The position numbers and the translations under genes were made by a program. From Bradyrhizobium sp. CB3481 (GTDB lineage Bacteria; Pseudomonadota; Alphaproteobacteria; Rhizobiales; Xanthobacteraceae): a stretch of DNA of 64,000 nt. The notes beneath the pieces were generated by a model that saw only the letters and a list, made by a program, of their open reading frames with translations, was not told where the DNA came from and did no database searches. Below are positions 44,446-52,455 of the stretch, piece after piece. The stretch is from NCBI RefSeq assembly GCF_029714305.1, contig NZ_CP121647.1:2128501-2192500 (forward strand), given 5' to 3'. The stretch's first letter is position 1. Every line of letters starts with the position of its first letter.

Positions 44446-44646
44446 GTGCAAAAGAGGCGTCGTCTTAAGCAAATCCAATCCCTTGAAGAGCGTCTATCCG
44501 AAACTGCCAAGCGTTTACGTGAGGAAGCTAGGTTGCTTCCACCTGGGCTTCTTAGACAGACACTTTTGCGGAAAGCCCGACAAGCTGAGACCGGCTCACA
44601 TATAAGCCAATGGCTCTCATCACCGGGACTGAGGTCGCCGGAGTAA
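44446..44646 (+). CDS. Small basic helical conserved hypothetical protein
   Basis: 66 residues from a GTG at 44446. One long amphipathic helix (LEERLSETAKRLREEARLLP) followed by LLRKARQAETGSHISQWL. A frequent bradyrhizobial small protein of unknown function. Its stop overlaps the next ATG (TAATG), which supports both genes. Confidence 0.75.
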   Translation: MQKRRRLKQIQSLEERLSETAKRLREEARLLPPGLLRQTLLRKARQAETGSHISQWLSSPGLRSPE

Positions 44647-44879
44647 TGGTTGATCGTCTCAAGAGCGCCACAGAGCATCTGGAAGCGCCTGGCTGCCCGA
44701 ACTGTCAGATCGAAATGAAATGGTTCTGCTCTAAGCTGGTCAGGGAGGAGCCGGTGCCGGTCATCGAACACCAATTCATCTGTCCGAGTTGCAGACGGGT
44801 GGAGCGGTCGCGAACCGAACTCGCGCCAGTCCGAGTGCTACCGGACAAGCTGTCCGCCCCCCGTCTAGCCGCCGCGTGA
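44646..44879 (+). CDS. Small zinc-ribbon-like protein
   Basis: 77 residues from the ATG overlapping the upstream stop. CPNC and CPSC, 32 residues apart, form a probable zinc site; RRVERSRTEL follows. The coupled start suggests it is made together with the 44446 product. Confidence 0.7.
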   Translation: MVDRLKSATEHLEAPGCPNCQIEMKWFCSKLVREEPVPVIEHQFICPSCRRVERSRTELAPVRVLPDKLSAPRLAAA

Positions 44880-44885
44880 GCGACT

Positions 44886-45074
44886 TTAGCGTCTGCCCAC
44901 ACTACCGCGCTTGCTTTCGTGGAAGTCTGGCCTGACGTCGGCACCTCGCTTACCACGCTTCTTGCACACAAACCGCGGCTCAACGTCCGACAGCCGAACA
45001 TCGTCCGGCCGGCGGTCGGCGGGGAGGGTGGTCGAGTGACTGCAGCAGTACCAGAAGACGTCCACGCGGAACAC
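44886..45074 (-). CDS. Small protein, probably a decayed zinc-ribbon family member
   Basis: 62 codons from a GTG. RRPDDVRLSDVEPRFVC and KRGADVRPDF match a widespread bradyrhizobial small protein in which cysteine pairs bind zinc. Here the second position of the last pair is Arg (CKKRGKRG), so the site is incomplete. Either a diverged gene or a pseudogene. Confidence 0.45.
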   Translation of the reverse strand: MFRVDVFWYCCSHSTTLPADRRPDDVRLSDVEPRFVCKKRGKRGADVRPDFHESKRGSVGRR

Positions 45075-45317
45075 ACGCCCGACTGCCTCATCTCTCCAAA
45101 GGTAATTTTCTGTTCGCCTGGCATGCGCCCAATGCTACCAAAAACCGGCCGCAGCCAGAATTAGCCATTCCAAAGCGGGGTGCGTGTCGTCCGGAAGCGC
45201 AGTGCGGCTTGACCGGGATACGGCATCAGCTTGGCGAGAGTTCCTTCCTTGAATCAGGGCTGTGGTAGTCAGGCTCAACGGGCCCGACCAACAGCGCTTC
45301 CAGCGCGTGTTCAGCAG

Positions 45318-45773
45318 TTAAGGCATACGGCTGGCGTGGTGGTGCACCAGCAGCCACTTGTTACTGCGCTTTTCGAATATGTTCGTCGCAAGCGCCGATA
45401 TGTCCAGCACGTCACCGTTCGCTCGATGCGCGTACACCTTTTCAATACCTACGACCCAAGCGACGTTGCCGTTGATCGTTATCTGCGGATTGTCCATCAC
45501 AACTGAGAAGTCTTTGTACCTGCCCGGATGATCCGCATAACTTTTTTGGACGGCCTCCCAACCCAGGATCGGTACTTTACTTGCGGGGTGTATAACGGAA
45601 ACAGACCCGTCCTGGGCCCAAGTCGCCTCAATAGCCCTGACGTGCAGCTTGGAAAACGCCTGCTCGACCTGCGTGTTCGCTGCAAGCACGTCAGCCTTAT
45701 CATCTGCGCGTGCTGAGACCGCTCCGGATGCCACCAAGAGCATGGGTACGAGCGAGCGACTGAAAGGCTTCAT
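45318..45773 (-). CDS. Secreted SnoaL/DUF4440-like protein
   Basis: 151 residues from ATG 45773: signal peptide MKPFSRSLVPMLLVASGAVS, cut near ARA. The NTF2-like domain reads AFSKLHVRAIEATWAQDGSV, LGWEAVQKSYADH and NGNVAWVVGIEKV, ending NKWLLVHHHASRMP, with the metal-prone HHHAS tail of DUF4440 proteins. The frame is open for 49 more codons upstream. A second secreted NTF2-like gene is at 23029. Confidence 0.8.
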   Translation of the reverse strand: MKPFSRSLVPMLLVASGAVSARADDKADVLAANTQVEQAFSKLHVRAIEATWAQDGSVSVIHPASKVPILGWEAVQKSYADHPGRYKDFSVVMDNPQITINGNVAWVVGIEKVYAHRANGDVLDISALATNIFEKRSNKWLLVHHHASRMP

Positions 45774-45923
45774 ATGTGGTGGCTCCATTGCGAGGCGCAT
45801 TCTCCCAAGATTGACCCAGCGCCGCGTCGCTCGCAAGCGGCCGATTTGGGACCAGGCCCAGTCTCCCACCACCGAAACTGCCGCCGCGGCAACGACGCAT
45901 CCCGAGATAAAGCCGAGCAAGCG

Positions 45924-46091
45924 ATGAAGCGAGCGATTCAGGGGTTCTGCGGCGGCGTGCTGATCCCGATGGCTTTTACGCTCATCATCACCTTGCTGAG
46001 CCGGAGACCCCCGCGGCCCCTAATTGCACCCGGTAAGGCGCAAGAGGCGCAGCGGGCCGAGAAGGTGGCCTGTAACCTTCCGCGGATCTGA
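45924..46091 (+). CDS. Very small membrane protein (possible)
   Basis: 55 residues from ATG 45924: MKRAIQGFCGGVLIPMAFTL then IITLLSRRPPRPL, a single membrane helix with a basic tail. No clear ribosome site. The hairpin at 46106 just after the stop gives some support. Confidence 0.4.
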   Translation: MKRAIQGFCGGVLIPMAFTLIITLLSRRPPRPLIAPGKAQEAQRAEKVACNLPRI

Positions 46092-46105
46092 AAGAAGGTC
46101 ACCCA

Positions 46106-46130
46106 CGGTCGTCCTCGTTAAGAACGACCG
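46106..46130. terminator. Small hairpin after the 45924 gene
   Basis: CGGTCGT (46106-46112) pairs with ACGACCG (46124-46130). No T-run follows, so termination is doubtful. The rest of the gap to 46434 holds no gene, only another small inverted repeat (CCTCACC 46201-46207 with GGTGAGG 46222-46228). Confidence 0.3.
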
Positions 46131-46434
46131 CTTCAGCATCTGTTGGCTTGGGCATTGCCATCTCATGGATGGCGACGGCTCCGGGTGAGAGCCGTCCCCC
46201 CCTCACCAGGGGGCGGCCCTCGGTGAGGCACCGCCGCTAACTGGAGGCCTCCGACGCCGCGAGTGCGGCATCTATGTCGCGGTCGGCGGCAGACCACGAC
46301 TCTCTAGCCGGCTCCGAAAAAGTGAGTAGCTTGACCTACGACAAAACCTTTCGGATGTGAGGCGCCGATTAGCGCGGCTGCGAGGCGAGCCTTTTCTCGC
46401 GTGTACTGAACGGTAGTTCGCTTGTCGTCGAAAT

Positions 46435-46695
46435 CTACCGGTCCATTACAACTGTGCGTTCGCGGTCTTCACGATTTTTCTCGATGGTCGCAATCATCTC
46501 TGGCGTTTCAAATTCATCTTCTTTGACCTTCGCCACGTTCCGTGCGCTGTCGCGATAAATGGCGACTCGACTAGAACCTGTCGTGGTGTTTCGTTCGAGT
46601 ACGGCGAGACTGGTCGTGGGCTTAGTTTCTTCTGACCTGACCGGGAGAACCGCTAGCGCGCTTGCTGCCAGGAGCGCGATCAAAACATACCGCAT
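46435..46695 (-). CDS. Small secreted acidic protein
   Basis: 86 residues: signal peptide MRYVLIALLAASALAVLPVR, then a charged helical domain (VAKVKEDEFETPEMIATIEK). GGAG lies 7 bases before the ATG. Function unknown. Confidence 0.65.
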   Translation of the reverse strand: MRYVLIALLAASALAVLPVRSEETKPTTSLAVLERNTTTGSSRVAIYRDSARNVAKVKEDEFETPEMIATIEKNREDRERTVVMDR

Positions 46696-47007
46696 GGACT
46701 TGCTCCAGCTTCATTACCCGACAGATCAACAGGAGAGCTATGGAGCTGGTTCCGCCGATTTTCTGCCGCGGAATGCCCAATCGTAGCGGCCCCCGGCTGA
46801 ATTCCTAGTGCGCGACGCTGGCACCAAAGCTATTGCCAGCGCCGAGTGGTTCCATGAGGTCAAGTCGCTTTCGGTCTCATGGTTCTGCGCAAAAGAGGTG
46901 CGCCTGAGGGCGGCCACGACTGGATCATGCAGTTTCCCTGGATCGCCGAGACTGCCCTGCAACATCCGCTCCAAGCAGTTCGTGCTCCGTACGGCCTGGA
47001 TTGAAAA
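46696..47007. other. Intergenic, no convincing gene
   Basis: Frames on both strands are uninformative; no ribosome site, promoter or repeat stood out. Confidence 0.35.
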
Positions 47008-47217
47008 TCACGCCTGAAGCAGCTTGATCGTAGAAACCGGCCACTTGCCAGGATGACCTGCGATGGAGATCCGCAAACCGTGCATTTCATCCAAAAAAAT
47101 CGCCTCGACGGTACCTGCCTTCCCGTCGGAGAGCACAACGGCCTTTCCGATCAGCTCCACCTCAGCTTTGTGATACTCTCGAAGAATTGCAGATGCGTGC
47201 TGTTTGGGGAAGGGCAT
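47008..47217 (-). CDS. PRC-barrel-like small protein
   Basis: 69 residues from MPFPKQHASAIL, the start that aligns with the paralogue at 35102-35506. Conserved core ELIGKAVVLSDGKAGTVEAI and HGLRISIAGHPGKWPVSTIK. The protein ends just after the core, which is probably the natural length. Function unknown; PRC-like barrels often bind RNA or membrane partners. Confidence 0.65.
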   Translation of the reverse strand: MPFPKQHASAILREYHKAEVELIGKAVVLSDGKAGTVEAIFLDEMHGLRISIAGHPGKWPVSTIKLLQA

Positions 47218-47330
47218 CAGGTCCGGTGTCCCGCCGAGTGGAGTTCCTCGATTGCCTTCTTCACCCTTTGTGACTTGGCTTGCGGCCAAGCGAGTAACAA
47301 GCGTCGTTGTCGCGTAGCGTAGCCCTGAGG

Positions 47331-47356
47331 AGAAGAGCGGCTGCAGCCGCTCTTCT
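47331..47356 (-). terminator. Perfect 26-base palindrome after the phasin gene
   Basis: AGAAGAGCGGCTG followed by CAGCCGCTCTTCT can fold into an 11-bp stem with a tight loop. It lies 23 bases past the phasin stop, a suitable position for a rho-independent terminator. Confidence 0.6.
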
Positions 47357-47378
47357 TTAACGATCTCTGCCCGGTCGG

Positions 47379-48017
47379 TTAGGCGCTGCGCCGGAACTCT
47401 TCCATGCTTTGTTTCATCTGCTTTCCGGTGTCCTCAGCCATCTTGAGCGACATATCGGCTACCCGCCGACTGCTCTCCAAGGCAGTTTCGATGGTCTCTC
47501 GCACCATGTCGCTTTGTACGGCCGCGAAGTCCTGAGGAGTTCGGCAAGTCCATAATTCATTCATGCGTTCCATATTCTTTTCGAGCTGGTGCCGAACCAT
47601 CTGGAAGTACTCCCGAGACATTCCGCTCATCACCCTGGCAGCAGCGGTGCCGGTATAAAGCACCGTTTGTGCGTTGCGCGCCGATCGCTGCGTTGCTTCC
47701 GTAGCCTGTTGCACAGCGTCTTCTGACACGCCGAGCGTGCGACCGAGTTGCTCGGCAGACCGCCCCATCGCCGATGTAGCGGTTTCTAGACCGAGACGCC
47801 ACGCGTCCTGCAAGGTCTCGACGTTCTGTTTAAATAGGTCCGCACCGGCTCGAGCCACTTGCTCACCAGTCTCAGCCGCAGCTTGCCCAACACGCGACGT
47901 CTGCTCGGCTGCAGCTTGTCCGATACGGGTGGTCTGCTCAGCAGCCCTCTCGCCGGCGCGTCGAGCTGCCTCTTCATTGCCTTGCGTAAACTTGTCCTCT
48001 TGGCGTGGATTCGCCAT
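47379..48017 (-). CDS. Phasin-family protein
   Basis: 212 residues from MANPRQEDKFTQ, with CGGAG before the ATG. The start is chosen at the family-like N-terminus; the frame is open 42 codons upstream. Near-perfect heptad-like repeats (AAEQTTRIGQAAAEQTSRVG) lead into the phasin core (DLFKQNVETLQDAWRLGLET, YFQMVRHQLEKNMERMNELW). Phasins coat polyhydroxybutyrate granules or act in stress. EcfG promoter upstream. Confidence 0.85.
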   Translation of the reverse strand: MANPRQEDKFTQGNEEAARRAGERAAEQTTRIGQAAAEQTSRVGQAAAETGEQVARAGADLFKQNVETLQDAWRLGLETATSAMGRSAEQLGRTLGVSEDAVQQATEATQRSARNAQTVLYTGTAAARVMSGMSREYFQMVRHQLEKNMERMNELWTCRTPQDFAAVQSDMVRETIETALESSRRVADMSLKMAEDTGKQMKQSMEEFRRSA

Positions 48018-48070
48018 TTCTGTTCTCCGGTCATTTGTAGGTTGATGACTTGCCCCAGCCTCCCGGTAAG

Positions 48071-48095
48071 AACCAGACCTAGGTAAGACCGTTCC
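48071..48095 (-). promoter_or_regulatory. EcfG-type stress promoter of the phasin gene (GGAAC-N17-GTT)
   Basis: On the minus strand GGAAC (48095-48091) and GTT (48073-48071), with G in place of C before GTT. The ATG is 54 bases downstream. Confidence 0.6.
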
Positions 48096-48514
48096 TAAGT
48101 CCACAATTATTACGGCTCGACGTGGAAGAGAAAATTGGAACACTTACTGCACTGATGCTGGCACACATTGCGTCCTTCGTTTCGCCCTTAACAATCAACG
48201 CTGTTCCAACTGCGTCGGGAAGAAGTGGGGCTTTCCCGCGCCGAATCGACTTTGATGGGACGCCGATGGATCCCAAAGACATTGCGTTTGAAATCGTTCA
48301 AGCAGCGAATCCGTGTTGCTGGAGTGGACCGCTTTTCTTCATGCCAGTCGAATGCGCACGGGCGTCGCGCCTACCCGCGCTGACGCTGTTCTCGATGCCG
48401 AACTGGCCATTGAAAAAGCTTTGGAGCCTCGAAATCGCTCGAGGGGTAGCTGCTCCGACGTCGGCACTTAGTGACTAGAAGAATTTCGGGAGGAACTGGA
48501 AATTGGCTGTGTCT

Positions 48515-48539
48515 GGAACGGTAGCTCGCACGGCCTGTT
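48515..48539 (+). promoter_or_regulatory. EcfG-type stress promoter of the phasin-like gene (GGAAC-N17-GTT)
   Basis: GGAAC at 48515-48519 and GTT at 48537-48539, 36 bases before the ATG at 48575. The stretch 48096-48514 between the two divergent promoters has an uninformative open frame (48122-48478) and nothing else. Confidence 0.6.
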
Positions 48540-48574
48540 GTCTTCCAAAGAACCAACGAGCTTTGGAGGCTCAG

Positions 48575-49057
48575 ATGAGCAAGCGTAAGCCAGGCAAGGC
48601 GTCAAAGCGCGCCCGTAGCCCCGCCATAGCCGCAAGAGCCCACGGCAAGCGGCAGGCTGTCGTTAGAAGCGCGAAAGACAATCTCTTGCGCCCTGTTGCC
48701 GCTGGGCCGATTGAGTTTCATGACGATGCAAAAAAAGAAGCTCCCAACGTGGAGAAACAAGAGGCTCCGGAAGTCGAGAAACCAGAGGCTCCTATCACTG
48801 CGAATCCGGTGCAAGCCGCCCCCTGTCAGGAGAGAGGGTTTGATCCTGTTTCAGCGACGGGAACCATAGTGGCTTATCAAGTGAAGCTTGTCCAATTGAC
48901 ACAAGCCAATTTGCGGTTTGCCTTTGATTTCAGCCAAAAGCTCGCGACGATCAGGTCGCCATTCCAATTTGCCGACGTGGTTGTCGAATTTACAAAACGG
49001 CGCGCGGACATGTTGGGGGAGCAGGCGACAGAAATGGCCGAACTCACGAAACGGTAA
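48575..49057 (+). CDS. Phasin-like protein with disordered N-terminus
   Basis: 160 residues from MSKRKPGKASKRARSP, with GGAGG upstream. A basic, then Glu/Pro-rich low-complexity half (VEKQEAPEVEKPEAP repeats) precedes a phasin-type helix pair (VKLVQLTQANLRFAFDFSQK, PFQFADVVVEFTKRRAD). Divergent from the other phasin gene, each with its own EcfG site, so both are probably induced together. Confidence 0.75.
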   Translation: MSKRKPGKASKRARSPAIAARAHGKRQAVVRSAKDNLLRPVAAGPIEFHDDAKKEAPNVEKQEAPEVEKPEAPITANPVQAAPCQERGFDPVSATGTIVAYQVKLVQLTQANLRFAFDFSQKLATIRSPFQFADVVVEFTKRRADMLGEQATEMAELTKR

Positions 49058-49304
49058 TTCAAGTCATCTCCGCCGCGCGGCACGCTTTCAATGGAGAGCA
49101 ATTTGCGCGATCTTGCGCCCGCCACCACAAGTGCGACTGTGTTTTTCAACGCCAGAGCCGATCGAGCAGTATGCGACTTAGCCTGTTTTTGGCTGCGGTC
49201 CAAGTTTCGCACGAGCGTTTCAATCATTTAATAGCTGTTCACAAATGGACCGCAATCAATCGTCAAGTCCATGATATGCCGTCACCAGCGTCCGGGGCTT
49301 TGCC

Positions 49305-50183
49305 ATGAACAGCGTACAAACGCATTTGGAAAAGATCCGCTCAGACGCCGCAGAATGTATGTTGTTGAGCAGGCTCGTCGCTGACGGGAAAGGTCAGGTG
49401 TTCATTAAGACGGCGGAGCATCTGAACGCGCTCGCGCTTGAACTTGAACAAACGACAAAAAGTGTCCTCCCAGCGGCCGGTGTTGAAAGCGTGCCAGGGC
49501 AATTTGCGGGAGGCCTTGAAGAATGCGTTGCCCCGTCAAGTATAAAGGACCTGCAAAACCAGGTTCGGCCGCGCAAAATGCTTACCATGTTACTACTTTG
49601 TTTGGTAGTTGTAGGAAGCGTTCTCGGCGCGTCTTCTGAAAAAGCTAGGGAGTATTGGTCTTTCTATTTGTTGAGGCCAACGCAGAAGATACCTTTTGCA
49701 AGCTCTGAACAAACAACACAGGTAGTCACCGCTTTGCTATCGCAAGAGCAGGCCGAGCGGAAGAAAATAATGGAACAGCTAAACGAGCTTACCGCTCGTC
49801 TAGATGTTCTCGTAACCTCATTGAAAAACGCTGACCCGGCACGTGAACAGATTGCAGAACGCGCAAACAATGACTTGGCCGTCCCAGAAGAAAAGTCCGG
49901 CAGATCTGCGGCTAAGGGACCGGGACCGTCTGAAGGAGAAAAATCGGCTACTGACGAAAATCTCGCTCCTGCGCGGGAGCGAGCGTCTTCAACAACGCCA
50001 GCGGACGCCGTTCTTCCTGAATCTGTCGATCGGGTTGGGGCGATAGCGAATTCAAAACGGGCTGAGGCAACTAACCGCAGGGCCGCCGCGGGCCCGCAAG
50101 GCTGCACACAGTTCCGCTCTTTCGATCCAGTATCGCAGACCTACACGACATGGGATGGACGACGGCGTGAGTGTCGGCAATGA
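49305..50183 (+). CDS. Single-pass membrane protein with SDAAEC N-terminal domain and BA14K-like tail
   Basis: 292 residues. Residues 1-50 (LEKIRSDAAECMLLSRLVAD) resemble the 59-residue protein at 41274. A membrane helix lies near 92-110 (MLTMLLLCLVVVGSVLG), then a coiled coil (EQAERKKIMEQLNELTARLD), a long disordered stretch, and a C-terminal motif CTQFRSFDPVSQTYTTWDG, ending RRREC, as in BA14K-like/lectin-type rhizobial proteins. The cysteine pair suggests an extracytoplasmic tail. Confidence 0.7.
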   Translation: MNSVQTHLEKIRSDAAECMLLSRLVADGKGQVFIKTAEHLNALALELEQTTKSVLPAAGVESVPGQFAGGLEECVAPSSIKDLQNQVRPRKMLTMLLLCLVVVGSVLGASSEKAREYWSFYLLRPTQKIPFASSEQTTQVVTALLSQEQAERKKIMEQLNELTARLDVLVTSLKNADPAREQIAERANNDLAVPEEKSGRSAAKGPGPSEGEKSATDENLAPARERASSTTPADAVLPESVDRVGAIANSKRAEATNRRAAAGPQGCTQFRSFDPVSQTYTTWDGRRRECRQ

Positions 50184-50766
50184 ACTTCTCACGTCCACGG
50201 CCTCAGGGCAACCTTGCCAATTGTTAGGAGCACGATCTTCTTTGCTGCGAACCTGACAATTCCTTCTACGGAAGCAGCACGAGCGCGGTGCATCAACCCT
50301 GTCGATCGCTTCCCTACAGGCGCGGGATGGGGCCGCTTTTTCGGTAGGGGACAGCCTCTCTTCCAGGTGGCGTGTTGGCGGACGCCTGCGCATCTGGTGC
50401 TCGCCTTAGTATCGTTTGTGCCGCCTCCCAATAAGCTGTCGCGGCTTTTTGATCCTCAGCAGAATCCTCATCTCTTGGGTTAATAAGGGTCTCTAGTTCA
50501 TTAGTGGTGGATAGGTAGCTTCGCGGAAAGCGAGCGGAGGCATCAGAAGAAACACAAAGCATGAACCGCTGCACCGGCTGCGGCCACCGCAGGTATGATA
50601 GTGCGCCAAGTGGTCATTGTTGACCTCTGCCGAGCACTAGCGCGAAAGTTTTACCGTTGCTGGAAACACCAATGCCGACGAAACCGCCGCGCTGTCATCG
50701 TGTCAGTCTGACTGTGCGCCGGCCCAGTATCTTACTTGAACTATTGCAACGGAAGGCTCTCGTAAG
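50184..50766. other. Intergenic, no convincing gene
   Basis: A minus-strand frame at 50314-50574 has a plausible helical segment (AEDQKAATAYWEAAQTILRR) but no ribosome site. Nothing else is visible. Confidence 0.35.
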
Positions 50767-50940
50767 ATGTTTGAAGCTGTTCCAGCATTTCTCATCGTCA
50801 TTAGCATCGCCATTCTGGTCGTCCACACGCTGGACGCGTTTCGAATGGGCGCGCGCCTTGAAATGATTTGCTGCCTCGACTGGCCGCGTCCAAGCGCGAT
50901 CGTTCCTGGAAAGCAAGATAGAAGTGATTGCGACCACTGA
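50767..50940 (+). CDS. 57-residue membrane protein
   Basis: MFEAVPAFLIVISIAILVVH followed by TLDAFRMGARLE: one N-terminal membrane helix with a short cytoplasmic tail. GGAAGG lies 10 bases before the ATG. The pattern AHALDAxR after the helix is one I recall from short bradyrhizobial membrane proteins. Confidence 0.5.
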   Translation: MFEAVPAFLIVISIAILVVHTLDAFRMGARLEMICCLDWPRPSAIVPGKQDRSDCDH

Positions 50941-51003
50941 AGTGTTTGCCTGGCCGAAAAGGAACTCGGCCCTGGAAGATGGAGTCTCAATCGTCTCAGG
51001 ATA

Positions 51004-51265
51004 GTGCATGGCCTACATGGCCTCCACCGGGCCGGTGAAGTCTTCTGCCATCCACCGCGGACACAGCCGTCCAGGCAGCGCGACAGTGTTGCCGGCACAG
51101 GTAAGGAGGCGGATATTCATCGCGCAGTTCCTGGCAATTCAGCTTTCGGGGAGGAATCAGGGCCGCAGCATATCTTCAGGGGTTTTGGGGAAGCTGAAGG
51201 CAGAAGTAAATTCTACTTTGTTTGTTCCTGAGCCCGTGATCTTGCGCGTCAGTGGTGCTCGACAA
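51004..51265. repeat. Degraded copy of the 42.96-43.27 kb segment
   Basis: CTGCCATCC-CGCGGACACA (51047 onward) and GGAAGCTGAAGGC-GAAGTAAAT (51190 onward) match 42977 and 43189 onward in the same order and direction, with many substitutions and indels. The copy includes the remains of the small cysteine-rich gene on the minus strand (GCVRGGWQ). The rest of 50941-52002 shows no gene. Confidence 0.5.
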
Positions 51266-52002
51266 AGTCTCGGCACCTAGCTTTGTTGCGGCTGCTCCCT
51301 GTATAAAGGATAGCAAATCTGAACGCCGAGCCGTCTATGGCTTGATCGTCTTAGCCTGTCGGCGAGGGCACGATGGATCCGGTTCGCGCTCCACACGTTG
51401 TTGTCCTATGACAGCGACATGGGCAATTTTGATTATTTGGCTCGCGGCGCAGCTTCCGCTCGCGACACTTGTCGGCAAGTCTATAAAGCTGGGCCGCGGC
51501 TCTTCAATGAGAGACGCACGACTGCATCCGGCTGTAGTTTGGTGCTGAGCTCTCTACCGGAGCGATCTGCGGACGCGCTGTGCTTTACCCTTAATGAGGA
51601 GCGTGTGTTCGGCGTGGCGTGGCCACTTTCTTTCATATCAGCTCGATCTCCAGGGTTGGGAGCTCCTCCTGACTTACCCATTATCCCAGCGCTTTCAAAC
51701 GCGACAATTGCGCCGCCAGCGCTGCGCGGAAACTTGCGATATCTCGAAAGTTTGTCACGGTCTGCCTTCCGCTGAAAGCCTAGTTGCCTCTGCCTCTCAC
51801 CTGTGAGGTGATCCCGCGAGGCGGTCGGGTAAGCGCTGGACGGCTCCACTGTTCTCCTAGCGAACGGCATCCCGTATTTCCCAAGTTAACAGATCTTGCC
51901 GGGTCCGCAGGACGCCTCGAAGGCCGGTCCGGCAAAAGCTTCCGTTGCGGAAGCGGGTAAGGGGTAATGGGTCGCTGCGCCGGCAGAGCCACGCCCACAA
52001 CT

Positions 52003-52027
52003 GGAACCTTCTACTATGTTTCGAGTT
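52003..52027 (+). promoter_or_regulatory. EcfG-type stress promoter (GGAAC-N17-GTT)
   Basis: GGAAC at 52003-52007 and GTT at 52025-52027, with A in place of C before GTT; 53 bases before the GTG at 52080. Confidence 0.5.
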
Positions 52028-52079
52028 ATAATTCGCCTCATTGTGCACCGCGACTGCACGCAGATCAAAAGGCATTTCC

Positions 52080-52436
52080 GTGTGGCCAAAGCTTCCGTTG
52101 TTTTATGATCTATTCACCGTAGGGCTTTTGACCGGCGGTTGCCTGTTGATATGCCTTGGACACAGGGCCGAGAGCCAAAGCCGTGAGTCATTGGTAAATG
52201 CAGCAGGCGATGTTAGGTGCAGAGATGAAGCCGTTGATTCAGCTGCGGAGCCTCAACGGGAAGCAATGAAGCATGATGACGCCGCTGAACCACAAATCCA
52301 GCCTGAACTGGCTTTGCTCAACACGACCCTCGACGTGAACTCGGCTATGGAGGGTGAGTATTCGCCCGAGCATAATAAGTACGCGCGCAGTGTCTCAGCA
52401 GCATTAACGAAGTCTAGGCATCTGTCTGCTGGTTAG
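52080..52436 (+). CDS. Small single-pass membrane protein, probably stress-induced
   Basis: 118 residues from GTG 52080 (AAAAGG 7 bases upstream): LPLFYDLFTVGLLTGGCLLI is the membrane helix, followed by an acidic soluble tail. A TTG at 52041 is an alternative start. The EcfG site supports expression. The next gene starts 20 bases after its stop, so the two are probably co-transcribed. Family not recognised. Confidence 0.55.
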   Translation: MWPKLPLFYDLFTVGLLTGGCLLICLGHRAESQSRESLVNAAGDVRCRDEAVDSAAEPQREAMKHDDAAEPQIQPELALLNTTLDVNSAMEGEYSPEHNKYARSVSAALTKSRHLSAG

Positions 52437-52455
52437 TGGATCGGAGGGCCGGGAC

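Noticed and set aside
48122..48478. 118-codon plus-strand frame between the divergent phasin-family genes
   Set aside because: It has no ribosome site or recognisable motif and overlaps the region expected to hold the two EcfG promoters.
50314..50574. 86-codon minus-strand frame
   Set aside because: Plausible helical segment but no ribosome site and competing frames over the same bases; not strong enough to call.
51398..51775. 125-codon plus-strand frame
   Set aside because: No ribosome site, no family resemblance, and several overlapping frames of similar length on both strands; likely non-coding debris.
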